64,000 nt of DNA from Thermogemmatispora carboxidivorans (GCF_000702505.1 NZ_JNIM01000001.1:3844001-3908000); one strand, 5' to 3'; counted from the first letter of the stretch, positions 30,827 to 39,144 are shown. Numbers and translations: made by a program. The notes: generated by a model from the letters alone, not told the origin.

Positions 30827-31535
30827 TGCCCACCCCCGAGGAGCCTGCTGGAAGGTCACTCCGCCGTGCACCAGGGCCAGGGACCTGCATTGCAGAGGCG
30901 GGCTCGTCAGGAACTCGTGCCGTCAGATGACACACGAGCTGGAAGGGGACGCCGTCGACCCGGACCAGGATCACAGGCGCCTGCCTCGATCCCGAGGATG
31001 GCTGCACCTGCAGGGTCACCACGCGCGGGGGATCACCGGGAGCCTCCTGCACCACCTGGGGGAAGGTACACAGGCGCACTGCCCCCGCCCCAGCGACAGC
31101 CGAGCCAGGACCCGAGGCCGACACCGGGGCAGTAATCTCCACCACCAGGATGGTTCCATGCCAGTCCTGTCCCAGGAAGTGATGGACCTGGCCACGTACC
31201 ACGACATCAAGCTGACTGACCCGAGCGGTGCCATAGACATACTGGGCCTGCTGCTGATTCCACCAGGCCCCCAGGGTGGGGCCAAGCCACCCGAGCCAGC
31301 ACAGGGCCAGCAGCATCCCTGCCCCCAGACTCAGAGTAGCCCGTACCTGTCCCCGGCGCGGCGTCTGAAGCGTGCGCGAGTGACCGGAGCCAGGAGACCC
31401 ATCCGCAGACATCTCCGGCTCTGCCAGAGGGACCCGGTCCGCGGTCGCAGGAGCCGCCGCTGTCGCAGAGCGCAGGCGGCTGGCGCGCGGCGGAATGCCT
31501 GCGGGGAAAGACTGGGAAGGAGATGGAGCGGTCAT
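30819..31535 (-). CDS. Single-pass membrane protein of the element
   Basis: The 238-residue protein has an 85-residue Pro/Ala-rich cytoplasmic N-terminus, one membrane helix (ATLSLGAGMLLALCWLGWLG), and an extracytoplasmic beta-rich domain (QYVYGTARVSQLDVVVRGQV and on). One helix followed by a globular outer domain is the layout of VirB8-like or conjugation-accessory proteins, but no motif supports that name. AGAGGAGG lies about 12 bases before the ATG. It belongs to the minus-strand array. Confidence 0.6.
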   Translation of the reverse strand: MTAPSPSQSFPAGIPPRASRLRSATAAAPATADRVPLAEPEMSADGSPGSGHSRTLQTPRRGQVRATLSLGAGMLLALCWLGWLGPTLGAWWNQQQAQYVYGTARVSQLDVVVRGQVHHFLGQDWHGTILVVEITAPVSASGPGSAVAGAGAVRLCTFPQVVQEAPGDPPRVVTLQVQPSSGSRQAPVILVRVDGVPFQLVCHLTARVPDEPASAMQVPGPGARRSDLPAGSSGVGNG

Positions 31536-31658
31536 GACAAGAAAAAACCTCCTCTCACGTTCGACAACAAAAACACGACAGGAGAAACGCAGACAGACGG
31601 AGGGGAGAAAACAGCCCTGCTGAACGTGGCAGGGACAGGAGCCGTGGCGTAGACGGGC

Positions 31659-32150
31659 CTATGGGGCACTGGAAAGATCAGCACCCCGTGAGCGGCCTGC
31701 TCGTGAGGAGCGTACAGGCATATCCCAGGGCGGCCAGGTTGGTCCTGGACGGATCTCATACCAGGTGAGCCGCTCCTGCAGTTCCGCCCGCAGGTGCTCA
31801 GCAAGCCAGAAAGCCCGGCCCTGTCGGGCAGGATCAGGCACCCGGCGCAGCCGCTCAATGCGACACAGCACCTCCTGCAGGGCCTCCAGGTACGCCCGGC
31901 GGGTTTTCAGGAAGCGGCCCCGCCCATCCGGGGCGAACCAGGGGGGCCAGAAGAACCACAGGGTTGGCAGGGCAGGAGAGGCCCCGATCCAGTAGAGCCG
32001 ACCTGGACGCCGCAACAATGCCTTGACCTGTGCGAGGAGCATCGTCAGGGAAGCGCAAGACCCCTCGGGGTCCTCCGGTTCCACCGCTTCCACCTCCTCC
32101 ATTGAGAGGGAGGAGCACGGTTTTCCTGTCTCATCAGAGGCAGAAGCCAT
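31659..32150 (-). CDS. Hypothetical protein of the element
   Basis: The 163-residue protein starts MASASDETGKPCSSLSMEEV, seven bases after AGGAGGTGA. It has an acidic N-terminus, a Trp/Pro-rich middle (PTLWFFWPPWFAPDGRGRFL) and a helical region with many arginines (LEALQEVLCRIERLRRVPDP). I recognise no family. It is separated by 123 bases from the membrane-protein gene downstream and by 21 bases from the gene upstream. Confidence 0.6.
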   Translation of the reverse strand: MASASDETGKPCSSLSMEEVEAVEPEDPEGSCASLTMLLAQVKALLRRPGRLYWIGASPALPTLWFFWPPWFAPDGRGRFLKTRRAYLEALQEVLCRIERLRRVPDPARQGRAFWLAEHLRAELQERLTWYEIRPGPTWPPWDMPVRSSRAGRSRGADLSSAP

Positions 32151-32171
32151 GCGCGTTCACCTCCTGATTTC

Positions 32172-32849
32172 TCACCACCAGGGATAGGGGCGGTTCAACC
32201 CACGCTCGTCAATCTGGACGGACCCAGGAGCTGGGGCAGGGAAACATACCACATAGGGGGAGCGTTTCCCAGGCTGCAGCAACAACCAGCCGGTGGAACC
32301 TGAGGAAGCTTCCGTCGGTTCCTGGTCCATGCGTGTGGGTGGAGTCCCCTCCGAGCGCACAGGCACCACCTCCAGGAACACCCCCTGAGGGGCCAGCAAG
32401 GGACAGTATTGGGGAGGGAGACATTGGTCCTCCAGAAAACGTCGCACGAACCCAGTCAGGAAAGCAGTGATCAGCTTCTCTCGCTCCGGCTGCTGACCCA
32501 CCAGCGTCCGGGCGCGCTGCTGAGCCAGCAGCAGCGCATGCGGCCCATGCTCTCCCCCAAGGTCATAGTGAAGTCGTCCCGCGAGGTACCAGTCTTCCTC
32601 GGTATTCTGGGGATGGAAGAAGAGCAGAGCATCTTTAGTCCCCAGAGCAGTGGCAATTGTCAAGAGAATGTTCTGAAACGTGTCGCAAACGACCTCGTCC
32701 TCCAAGTCAGGATCAATGACGACCGCTGCGGGTTCCTGCAGGATTGCAGGGTCACGTCCACACAGCCGCAGGAGTTCCTCCAGCTCATTGGGATACCATA
32801 CCCGTCCACGCCAGCGAACCCGCCACGAGAGAGAAGACAGAGGGGACAT
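32172..32849 (-). CDS. Hypothetical protein of the element
   Basis: The 225-residue soluble protein starts MSPLSSLSWRVRWRGRVWYP, with AAGGAGGTG 5 bases upstream. It contains an acidic segment (VVIDPDLEDEVVCDTFQNIL) and a helical core (ARTLVGQQPEREKLITAFLT). It ends in PYVVCFPAPAPGSVQIDERG and a short Trp tail. No known domain was recognised. It lies second in the minus-strand array. Confidence 0.65.
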   Translation of the reverse strand: MSPLSSLSWRVRWRGRVWYPNELEELLRLCGRDPAILQEPAAVVIDPDLEDEVVCDTFQNILLTIATALGTKDALLFFHPQNTEEDWYLAGRLHYDLGGEHGPHALLLAQQRARTLVGQQPEREKLITAFLTGFVRRFLEDQCLPPQYCPLLAPQGVFLEVVPVRSEGTPPTRMDQEPTEASSGSTGWLLLQPGKRSPYVVCFPAPAPGSVQIDERGLNRPYPWW

Positions 32850-32877
32850 AGAACACCTCCTTGATCAGAATAGGGGG

Positions 32878-33207
32878 CTAGGAAGAGAGCACCCGAAACT
32901 GCTGCAGGGCAAAGGAGACGCCAAAACACTGTTTGTGGCTCCTGCCCGACTCGAAGAACACCACGCAGACACTTCCGTCGTCAGCGACGGAAGTCACGAC
33001 TCCCCGACCCCAACGGAAGGCCGGGGTCCCGTCAGGATGAAGGCCGACAGGAGAGGGAACCAGCACCGTGTGCCCACAGAACAGACGACGCGCCTGCGCC
33101 ACCAGACGTGCATAGGGCACTGCCCAGGGTGTACGCGCAGCTCTCTGATCGCGTCGGCGACGCGATCGAGAGGGAACGACAGGAGGGAACGACAGGAAGG
33201 CAGACAC
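32878..33207 (-). CDS. Hypothetical small beta-rich protein, first gene of the element's array
   Basis: Translation probably starts at the GTG at 33207 (VSAFLSFPPVVPSRSRRRRD), six bases after AAGGAGGTC, giving 109 residues; the frame is open to 33345 but without a site. After a basic N-terminus the protein looks like a small barrel (GHTVLVPSPVGLHPDGTPAF, GRGVVTSVADDGSVCVVFFE). No family was recognised. It is the first gene transcribed from the minus-strand promoter at 33599-33627, with a roughly 390-base leader. Confidence 0.55.
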   Translation of the reverse strand: MSAFLSFPPVVPSRSRRRRDQRAARTPWAVPYARLVAQARRLFCGHTVLVPSPVGLHPDGTPAFRWGRGVVTSVADDGSVCVVFFESGRSHKQCFGVSFALQQFRVLSS

Positions 33208-33598
33208 GAGGACCTCCTTGGAGAGAACAAGACACCGATGTAAACTGAAGAGACAGACAAAAGAGGCAGAAAGGGCCGGGCAACCACTGCTGTGTGGCAT
33301 GCTCTCCCAGGAGAGAGGCAGACCCCCAGGAACTACTGTCCCCACAAGGCAGAGGCATATACAGGGAAGATGCCGCGCACCTCCGAGCGAGCCAGCCCCT
33401 TCTCAACCGTAGAACAGTCACCTCCAGCTCGCCGGCCTTGCTTCCTCTCCTTACCACATGTCGCCCAGGTGCTTGGCTCCCCTGTAGTACCTCACCCAAG
33501 TCGTATGCAGTTGTTAGGGTTCTCTCACAAACCAGGCCAACTTCTCAGACTAATCGGTCTTCCGCTTGTTGCCAGACCACTTTGACCTGCTAATATGA

Positions 33599-33627
33599 AT
33601 GGTAACATGGACTGATCCAAAAGTCAA
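33599..33627 (-). promoter_or_regulatory. Promoter of the element's minus-strand array, with operator-like site
   Basis: On the minus strand TTGACT (33627-33622) is followed after 17 bases by TACCAT (33604-33599). The sequence TCCATGTTAC (33611-33602) overlaps the spacer and -10 box exactly as in the divergent GntR promoter. This suggests control by the same repressor. Confidence 0.7.
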
Positions 33628-33705
33628 GGCAATATTGCGTGAAATTATGTCTAACCAAAATTCATGATATTTATAACGTGCTTTTGACCCGAACCACTTG
33701 GCCTG

Positions 33706-33734
33706 TTGACATTGTTTTCACTCCATGTTACAGT
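33706..33734 (+). promoter_or_regulatory. Promoter of the element's GntR gene, with operator-like site
   Basis: TTGACA (33706-33711), 17-base spacer, TACAGT (33729-33734). TCCATGTTAC (33722-33731) overlaps the spacer and -10 box and is the inverted counterpart of the site at 33602-33611. The surrounding 33590-33730 is markedly more AT-rich than the neighbouring genes. Confidence 0.75.
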
Positions 33735-33779
33735 TACCCTGGGCGAACAAGCCCAGTTAATCGCAGTGGAGCACTGACT

Positions 33780-34514
33780 ATGGACTCAAAAGTTGAGACA
33801 ATTGCCGGGGAGCTTCGCCAACGGATTAAGAGCGGGGAATTTGGAAGAGCTGGGCGCATTCCCCCCCAACGCGCCTTATGCGATTACTACAACGTCTCGC
33901 GAGATACAATTAACCGAGCCATAAAAATTCTGGAGGCTGAAGGATTACTGGTCACCCAAGGGAAGTCTACCTATACTCACTTGCCCATTCGCCTTCCAGC
34001 ATTTGTCAGCAATTACGATGATTACATTCGAGCAAGGGGCCTGGAGCCAATCAGTGAATTCATCGAGCCACCCAACATGGTCACCCCCCCTTCTTGGGCT
34101 GCTGAATGGTTAAACAAACCAGCGTCAGAAAGCGTCCCGCATCGCAGATTACGACAGGGGATCGTGTATAGCATAGGGAGAGTCTACTACAGGCTTTCCG
34201 AGAATTTCTACAACCCCGATCTGATCACAGACCAGATCTTCAGCCAACTCCAGGCTGATCCTTTCTTCAACACCTGGACGGCCTTACGGCAAGCACACGG
34301 GATTGAGATCGTGACTTCACGCAATCGCGCCTTCGTGCGCCTGCCAACTGCCGAGGAACAGCACCTGCTAGCGATAGACAAAGAGATGCCGGTACTGGAA
34401 CTACGCCGAGTACAGCTAGCAGAAGCAGATCTTCCTGTGATGGTGAACAGGCTGATCTTCGTCAGTGGCAGGTTCGAACTCTTTTTCGAAGCGTCACCAG
34501 CATCACAAGAGTGA
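33780..34514 (+). CDS. GntR-family regulator (HutC/UTRA type) of the element
   Basis: The 244-residue regulator begins MDSKVETIAGELRQRIKSGE, with a winged helix-turn-helix (IPPQRALCDYYNVSRDTINR then AIKILEAEGLLV). A UTRA-like ligand domain follows, ending around LPVMVNRLIFVSGRFELFFE. The ATG at 33780 is preceded by GTGGAG; the longer frame from 33639 covers the promoter and is rejected. Regulators of this kind often control plasmid or integrative-element functions as well as metabolism. The paired sites at both divergent promoters suggest it represses itself and the minus-strand array. Its effector is unknown. Confidence 0.85.
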   Translation: MDSKVETIAGELRQRIKSGEFGRAGRIPPQRALCDYYNVSRDTINRAIKILEAEGLLVTQGKSTYTHLPIRLPAFVSNYDDYIRARGLEPISEFIEPPNMVTPPSWAAEWLNKPASESVPHRRLRQGIVYSIGRVYYRLSENFYNPDLITDQIFSQLQADPFFNTWTALRQAHGIEIVTSRNRAFVRLPTAEEQHLLAIDKEMPVLELRRVQLAEADLPVMVNRLIFVSGRFELFFEASPASQE

Positions 34515-34599
34515 TGCCATTCCGGCAGCACCAGACAACAGATGCCGTGCAGTTCTCCCCTTACACAGGCAAGAGCACACGCCTCAGTCTAGAGCCAGA

Positions 34600-34651
34600 G
34601 AGGAACCCGCCCCCCCTGGGTCGAAGCCTCGAGGGGGGTGACGGGTTCCTC
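34600..34651. repeat. Long imperfect palindrome near the right end of the insertion
   Basis: GAGGAACCCG (34600-34609) pairs with CGGGTTCCTC (34642-34651), and CCCCCCT (34611-34617) with AGGGGGG (34632-34638), with a small bulge and a 14-base loop. No T-run follows on either strand, so it is not a standard terminator. It lies 86 bases after the GntR stop and about 90 bases before the lctP junction. It may be an end structure of the element. Confidence 0.6.
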
Positions 34652-34740
34652 AACAGAGACAGGACAGCAGCCCTCTAGGCCTGCTAGGGCGCGCGGGGTC
34701 TTGCCAAGACAACACGACCCCGGCAGCAAGCGCTCCCCTC

Positions 34741-36144
34741 GTCTGGAACGCGATGTGGCTCTACAATGTGGCGGTGCGCTCGGGGAAATTCGAGCTATTT
34801 CGCCGTTGGATGGTCCATAATGTGCCAGCGGGCCGCCGCATTCTGCTGCTCATCATCGGTTTCAGCTTCGGGGCGCTGATGGAGGGAATCTCGGGCTTCG
34901 GAACACCGGTGGCCATCTGCAGCGCGCTGCTGATCGGCCTCGGCTTTGAGCCGCTGGATGCCATTGTGATGACCCTGATTTTCAATACGACGCCGGTGGC
35001 CTTCGGGGCACTCGGAGTGCCAATCACTACCTTGCATGGCGTGACGAATCTCCCAACCCTGGCCCTGTCGGCAATGGTGGGACGCCAGCTTCCTATCTTT
35101 AGTCTCTTACTGCCGTTCTACGCTCTGGTGGTCTATGCCGGCGTGCGCAGCCTGCGCACCTGCTGGCCAGCAGCACTGGTGGCGGGCCTCTCGTTCGCCT
35201 TGACTCAGTTCGCAGTCTCGAATTTCGTCGGCCCCGAGCTGCCCGATGTCCTGGCGTCACTGGTGTCCCTACTATGTGTGATTCTCTTTGTACAGATCTG
35301 GCAGCCACGCGATACGGCGGAGTATATGGCAGCCTTTGCGAATGCCAGTTCCAGCGCCAGTGGCGAGGGCGGGACGGGCCAGCCGACCACAGAGCGCCCG
35401 ACGCTGGGGGAGACGCTCCTGGCCTGGTTGCCCTGGCTGCTGGTGAGCGCAGTGGTGATTATCTGGACCTTCGCCGGCGTGGCGAAGATCGGTCAGATCA
35501 ACGTGCCCTGGCCCAATCTGCATAACGCGATTTATCTGACCCTTTACAAGAAGCCCTATGCCGCGATCTATAGCTTCCAGCCCCTGGGCACAGGGACGGC
35601 TATTCTGCTGGCTATGTTGCTGACGGCAGCGGTGATGATCGCCGCCGGGGCGCGCCCGGTTATTCTCTGGCAGGCACTGACCGATACCTGGCGTCAGTTG
35701 CGCTACGCTATTCTCACGGTGATGTTCATCGTGGGCCTGGCCTACCTCTTTAACTACTCCGGTATCTCCTATACCATCGGCCTGGCCATTTCCTCACTGG
35801 GTGTGGTCTTCCCCTTCTTCTCTGTCTTCTTGGGCTGGATCGCCTGCTTCCTGAGCGGCAGCGATACGTCGTCGAACGCCCTCTTCGGCAATCTGCAGGT
35901 GGTGGCGGCCCAGCAGTTGAAGCTGAGTCCGATCTTGATGGCAGCTACCAATTCCAGCGGGGCGGTGATGTCGAAGATGATCTCGCCACAGAATCTGACA
36001 ACCGGCGCTTCCACCATTGGTTTGACTGGCAAGGAGGGCCTGGTAGTGCGCCGTACCTTCTGGCATAGTATCATCCTGGCCTGCGCCCTCGGCCTGATTG
36101 TCATGGCTCAACAGTACCTGGTACCCGGCATTATCCCACAGTAA
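34741..36144 (+). pseudogene. lctP: L-lactate permease, 3' fragment (interrupted)
   Basis: The lctP frame resumes with VWNAMWLYNVAVRSGKFELF and continues without stops for 467 residues to TAA at 36142-36144. It contains the core of the LctP family: GALMEGISGFGTPVAICSAL, then NTTPVAFGALGVPI, about ten further membrane helices, and near the end GSDTSSNALFGNLQVVAAQQ with the SSGAVMSKMISPQNL segment. Everything after the first 80-odd residues is intact, so the interruption is recent or under selection. An internal start at 34753 would lack the first helices and is unlikely to give a working symporter. Confidence 0.92.
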
Positions 36145-36186
36145 GCTACGCCGCTCTACTCCCTGTCGAGGACAGGCTGCCAGGGC

Positions 36187-36234
36187 AGGGGCGTGAGCAG
36201 GCCTGCTCACTGAAACGGCAGGCGCCACGCCCCT
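36187..36234 (+). terminator. Nested hairpin after lctP
   Basis: AGGGGCGTG (36187-36195) pairs with CACGCCCCT (36226-36234). Inside it GAGCAGGCCTGCTC (36195-36208) is a perfect 14-bp palindrome. There is no T-run. It starts 43 bases after the lctP stop. Confidence 0.5.
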
Positions 36235-36429
36235 CACAAGAGCAGGAGCAGTCTGGCCTCTCTTTCTGGCTGGCCAGCCCTCCTGCTCTCTTCTCCGCCG
36301 TCCGCTGCGGCACTGCACTCCACCTTGATTGAGAGCAGGCGCCCCTGTCTTCCCAGCTCATAGTTGAATGATAACCAATTATTGACCAGGATGTGTCGAT
36401 CTCTCAACTTGACTTTAATGCAATTTTCA

Positions 36430-36463
36430 TTGACACTATGTGTAGTGGTTGCTATGGTAACAT
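36430..36463 (+). promoter_or_regulatory. Promoter with the same operator-like site, downstream of lctP
   Basis: TTGACA (36430-36435), 17-base spacer, TATGGT (36453-36458). ATGGTAACAT (36454-36463) overlaps the -10 box and is identical to the 10 bases at 33599-33608 that cover the element's minus-strand -10 box. It lies in an AT-rich patch (36361-36480) about 215 bases before the next gene. The rest of the 531-base gap (36145-36675) shows no gene. Confidence 0.6.
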
Positions 36464-36675
36464 TGCAATCTTGGGCTTTGTGCGAGCATAGGGGTCCCGC
36501 CGCCTTCACCGCCCAAGAGCTGGCAGCCGCCATCTTCGCTGAAGAGAGTTGGTCCAAAAGAGAAAATTTTCCCCTCTCCTGACGTTCTGAAGAAGAGGCG
36601 GAAGGAGCCAGCCGTGACCGCCGGAGCTGGTTAACTAGGCTAGATCGTCACCTGAACGCAGAGGTTTTTTTGCTC

Positions 36676-37653
36676 ATGAGCAGCCAGTACCCTCAAGGCA
36701 GAGCCAGTTCACCTGATGCACGCAGGCAACAGTTTGTGGTGATGAATCTTCTCCTGCGCGCTGTTGCCGCGATGTATACGATCGATGAACTCTTCCAGTG
36801 GCTCTGTTATGCCTTTATTGAGCATTTCCAGATCGAGTTGATTGAGTTTTGGACACCGCTCCTTACACCAGCCCGTACCTCCGTGCTCCATCTGCGCACG
36901 ATGCTTCCCCGCGACCCCAACCTGCCGGAGCAGATTACGTACAATGAGCAGATGCTGCTGATTGCCCAGCGCTTTGCCTTTGAGCAGCGCCCGATCCAGA
37001 CCTTCGCCATTGAGATGCTTTTTCCTCCGCAGCAGGTCAGTCTGCTACATCAACACGCTTGCCACTACTGCCTTGGTGGCTTCATGAGCAGTCCCGTGTT
37101 GCTCCCCGCTCCGCCCGCCACGCCAGGGCCCCAGGAGCCGCTGCCTTTCGCTCTGACCTATCTGTTCCTCGTGGGTTACCAGCCCCCACCTGAGCTACAG
37201 CAGGCTATTACCATGTTGCTGCGTCAGGCGATTGGTCTGGCGACTCAGCGTGGCTTGCTCCTCCACCCGCCAGTGCCGGGTTCCGCCGTCCCTGGGCCTG
37301 GGTCGAGGGCGGCGCTCGCAGGTCCACCCGGGGCAACAGCCAGGACGCCAGGTCCAGGCCGCCAATCGCAACCAGTGCCGCTAACTGCCCTGATTCCCCG
37401 GCGCAAGGAGGACGCCGAACTGCTGACTTCAGAAAATCCTTTTGCTCGTTCCGCCGCCATCGCCGATAAGCGCGCCCGCCGCCTGCATGGCGCTATCGAT
37501 GGCCTGCAGAGCATCGCCGAGCTGGTCCAAAGCACGGGCATGGAGCTGGCCGATGTCCTGGCCGCTCTGCAGATCCTGGTGAAAATGCGACGCGTGGAAT
37601 TGGTTGATCCTGACGGGCGCCTCGTCAGCGCTGAACGGCTCTTTGAGTCCTGA
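36676..37653 (+). CDS. Hypothetical protein, possible GAF-like sensor with winged-helix-like C-terminus
   Basis: The 325-residue protein starts MSSQYPQGRASSPDARRQQF. Residues 15-180 look like a GAF-type sensory domain (NLLLRAVAAMYTIDELFQWL, then LCYAFIEHFQIELIEFWTPL). A Pro/Gly/Ala-rich linker follows (about 190-240). The last 60 residues, SIAELVQSTGMELADVLAAL then QILVKMRRVELVD, resemble a winged helix. The GAF and winged-helix readings are by pattern only. A 7TM protein gene follows 107 bases later. Its promoter may carry the GntR-type site at 36454. Confidence 0.6.
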   Translation: MSSQYPQGRASSPDARRQQFVVMNLLLRAVAAMYTIDELFQWLCYAFIEHFQIELIEFWTPLLTPARTSVLHLRTMLPRDPNLPEQITYNEQMLLIAQRFAFEQRPIQTFAIEMLFPPQQVSLLHQHACHYCLGGFMSSPVLLPAPPATPGPQEPLPFALTYLFLVGYQPPPELQQAITMLLRQAIGLATQRGLLLHPPVPGSAVPGPGSRAALAGPPGATARTPGPGRQSQPVPLTALIPRRKEDAELLTSENPFARSAAIADKRARRLHGAIDGLQSIAELVQSTGMELADVLAALQILVKMRRVELVDPDGRLVSAERLFES

Positions 37654-37760
37654 GTCGGCCAGGAATCTGTCGGGGAACGTTGAGCCGCTGACGCTCTCTC
37701 TTTCGCTAACTATTTCTAGAGTTTTGCTTCTAGCTCTGGTTCGCTAGGAAGGAGGCAGAC

Positions 37761-38387
37761 GTGGGTTTCAGTTGGATGCCTATCATGCTCGCGATGATTC
37801 TGATCGCGATTACCCTCTTTGTGACCCTGCGTGTGGCAGTAGCCTACCCCCAGGTGCGTAGCACGCGCTTGCTGATGCTGGGGATCTCGATGGGGATGAT
37901 CGCCCTTACTGGCCTGGCCGATCTGCTGTCAATGCTGGTAACGAGCGTCACCCTCCACACGGACTGGTTTCTTTATCTGGGTCAAGCCTGCGCCTATCTG
38001 TTTATCTTGCTCAGCCTGGTCAACAACTCTGATCAGTATTTGAACGCCTTGCTCCGCTTGCAGATCATCTGTTCACTGATGGCTCTCTGTATCGGGCTGC
38101 TCTCTCCTATTCTGCCGGATCTGCCAAATGTCGGCCTCCGCGCTACCTTGAGCGGCTCTCGCGCACTCCTTTGCCTGGGCATTTTCTATCTGTATACCAC
38201 GGCCCTGCTGAAGAAGCCAACGCGCTTCGCTTTCCTGATGGGCACGGCCTTCCTCTTCCTGGGCCTGGGCTATCTGATGATCTTCCAGAAGTATTTCTTT
38301 GTGAACTCTCTGCTGGTTGACAATATCGGCGATGGCTTGCGCATCATCGGCCTGCTGGCCATGCTGGTGGCGGTGCTGGGCAGCTGA
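37761..38387 (+). CDS. Seven-helix membrane protein, unknown function
   Basis: The 208-residue protein begins with GTG at 37761, six bases after AAGGAGG. Seven hydrophobic segments are visible, starting with IMLAMILIAITLFVTLRVAV, then LMLGISMGMIALTGLADLLS, and ending with GDGLRIIGLLAMLVAVLGS. The layout is like the membrane sensor modules found at the N-termini of signalling proteins, but no output domain is attached. It may work with the preceding GAF-like protein. No family was recognised. Confidence 0.65.
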   Translation: MGFSWMPIMLAMILIAITLFVTLRVAVAYPQVRSTRLLMLGISMGMIALTGLADLLSMLVTSVTLHTDWFLYLGQACAYLFILLSLVNNSDQYLNALLRLQIICSLMALCIGLLSPILPDLPNVGLRATLSGSRALLCLGIFYLYTTALLKKPTRFAFLMGTAFLFLGLGYLMIFQKYFFVNSLLVDNIGDGLRIIGLLAMLVAVLGS

Positions 38388-38454
38388 GCCAGGGTCGTCA
38401 GGCCAGGTTGAAGCCAGTAAGAGAGTAAGAAAGCTGGCTTCAGCCTGGCCTGGC

Positions 38455-39003
38455 TCAGGCTTCGGCGGCACTCCCACGCCGGGCGTTCAACCAGGCTCGC
38501 AGGGCGTTGGTATGATCTACCAGGTGCTCACAGGCCTCGCCATAGATCAGCTCTCCAAGGGGCCTGGCCCGCCAATCCACTACCAGCTGGGCTGTCTCCT
38601 GCAGGAGCCTGTCATCGAGAGCCATAGTCTCATCGTAGAGGCGACGCCAGGTGGTGTGAAAGTTCGCCAGGACTTCTTCCAGCGTTTGCCCCTGACGCTC
38701 GCGGTGGAAACGCTGGTTGAGTTCTTCCAGTTCTTCCTCGCTCATGGTGTCAAAGCATAGCATCGGCTCCCCCCCCTCACGGGCAGCGGAGATATCATTG
38801 AAGGCCAGTTCTAGCCAGGCAGTAAGATGGGCAATCACTTCTTTCACAGACCAAGCGCCCGCCACCCCTGGCAGGAACAGCTCTTCCGAGGTCACAGTGG
38901 CCAGCAGGCTATTCCATTCCTGATAGCAACGCTTCATCTCACTAAGCAGTCGGGCTTTCTCCACAGATGCCTTCTCCTTTTCCTCTCTGGTCCGTGGCTC
39001 CAT
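38455..39003 (-). CDS. DinB/ClbS-DfsB-like four-helix-bundle protein
   Basis: The 182-residue protein contains GVAGAWSVKEVIAHLTAWLE, with the first metal-ligand-type His, and YGEACEHLVDHTNALRAWL, with two more. This is the arrangement of the DinB superfamily, closest to the ClbS/DfsB branch (EKARLLSEMKRCYQEWNSLL at the start). Members are metal-binding hydrolases or thiol-transferases; ClbS itself is a colibactin-resistance hydrolase. The actual substrate is unknown. It is divergent from the WYL regulator gene by 141 bases. Confidence 0.82.
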   Translation of the reverse strand: MEPRTREEKEKASVEKARLLSEMKRCYQEWNSLLATVTSEELFLPGVAGAWSVKEVIAHLTAWLELAFNDISAAREGGEPMLCFDTMSEEELEELNQRFHRERQGQTLEEVLANFHTTWRRLYDETMALDDRLLQETAQLVVDWRARPLGELIYGEACEHLVDHTNALRAWLNARRGSAAEA

Positions 39004-39144
39004 CAGCAGAAGCCAATTGCTCTACGAGCACTGCCTCTATCAGTGTTACACGCTCTTGAGCATAGCAGCGAAAGCGGTTATACTTCGTCCTAATTCGTTG
39101 ATGCTGATCTGATCATCTGCGCAGATGGAGAAAGCGAGGTCACT

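Larger units (their letters stand above)
27395..34740. mobile_element. 7.3-kb insertion interrupting lctP (TnpB, sigma factor, seven unknown genes, GntR)
   Basis: The insertion is defined by the two halves of lctP on either side. The left junction lies within a few bases of 27395, where the lctP frame ends in WPVM and the tnpB stop codon (27396-27398) begins. The right junction is near 34738-34741, where VWNAMWLYN resumes. Contents: tnpB, a sigma-70-like gene, seven uncharacterised genes in one minus-strand array, and a divergent GntR gene. I saw no target-site duplication and recognised no transposase, serine/tyrosine recombinase or replication gene. It could be one element with TnpB at its right end, or a TnpB insertion later joined by another element. 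Junctions are accurate to about 5 bases. Confidence 0.8.

Noticed and set aside
33639..33779. Upstream extension of the GntR gene
   Set aside because: It contains the -35 and -10 boxes and the operator-like site, so it is promoter DNA rather than coding.
27395..34740. Conjugative or phage element
   Set aside because: No relaxase, coupling protein, capsid, terminase or integrase was recognised. The single-pass membrane protein alone does not support a conjugation apparatus.
36364..36582. 72-codon open frame downstream of lctP
   Set aside because: It has no ribosome binding site, overlaps the AT-rich promoter patch, and its composition is unlike neighbouring genes.
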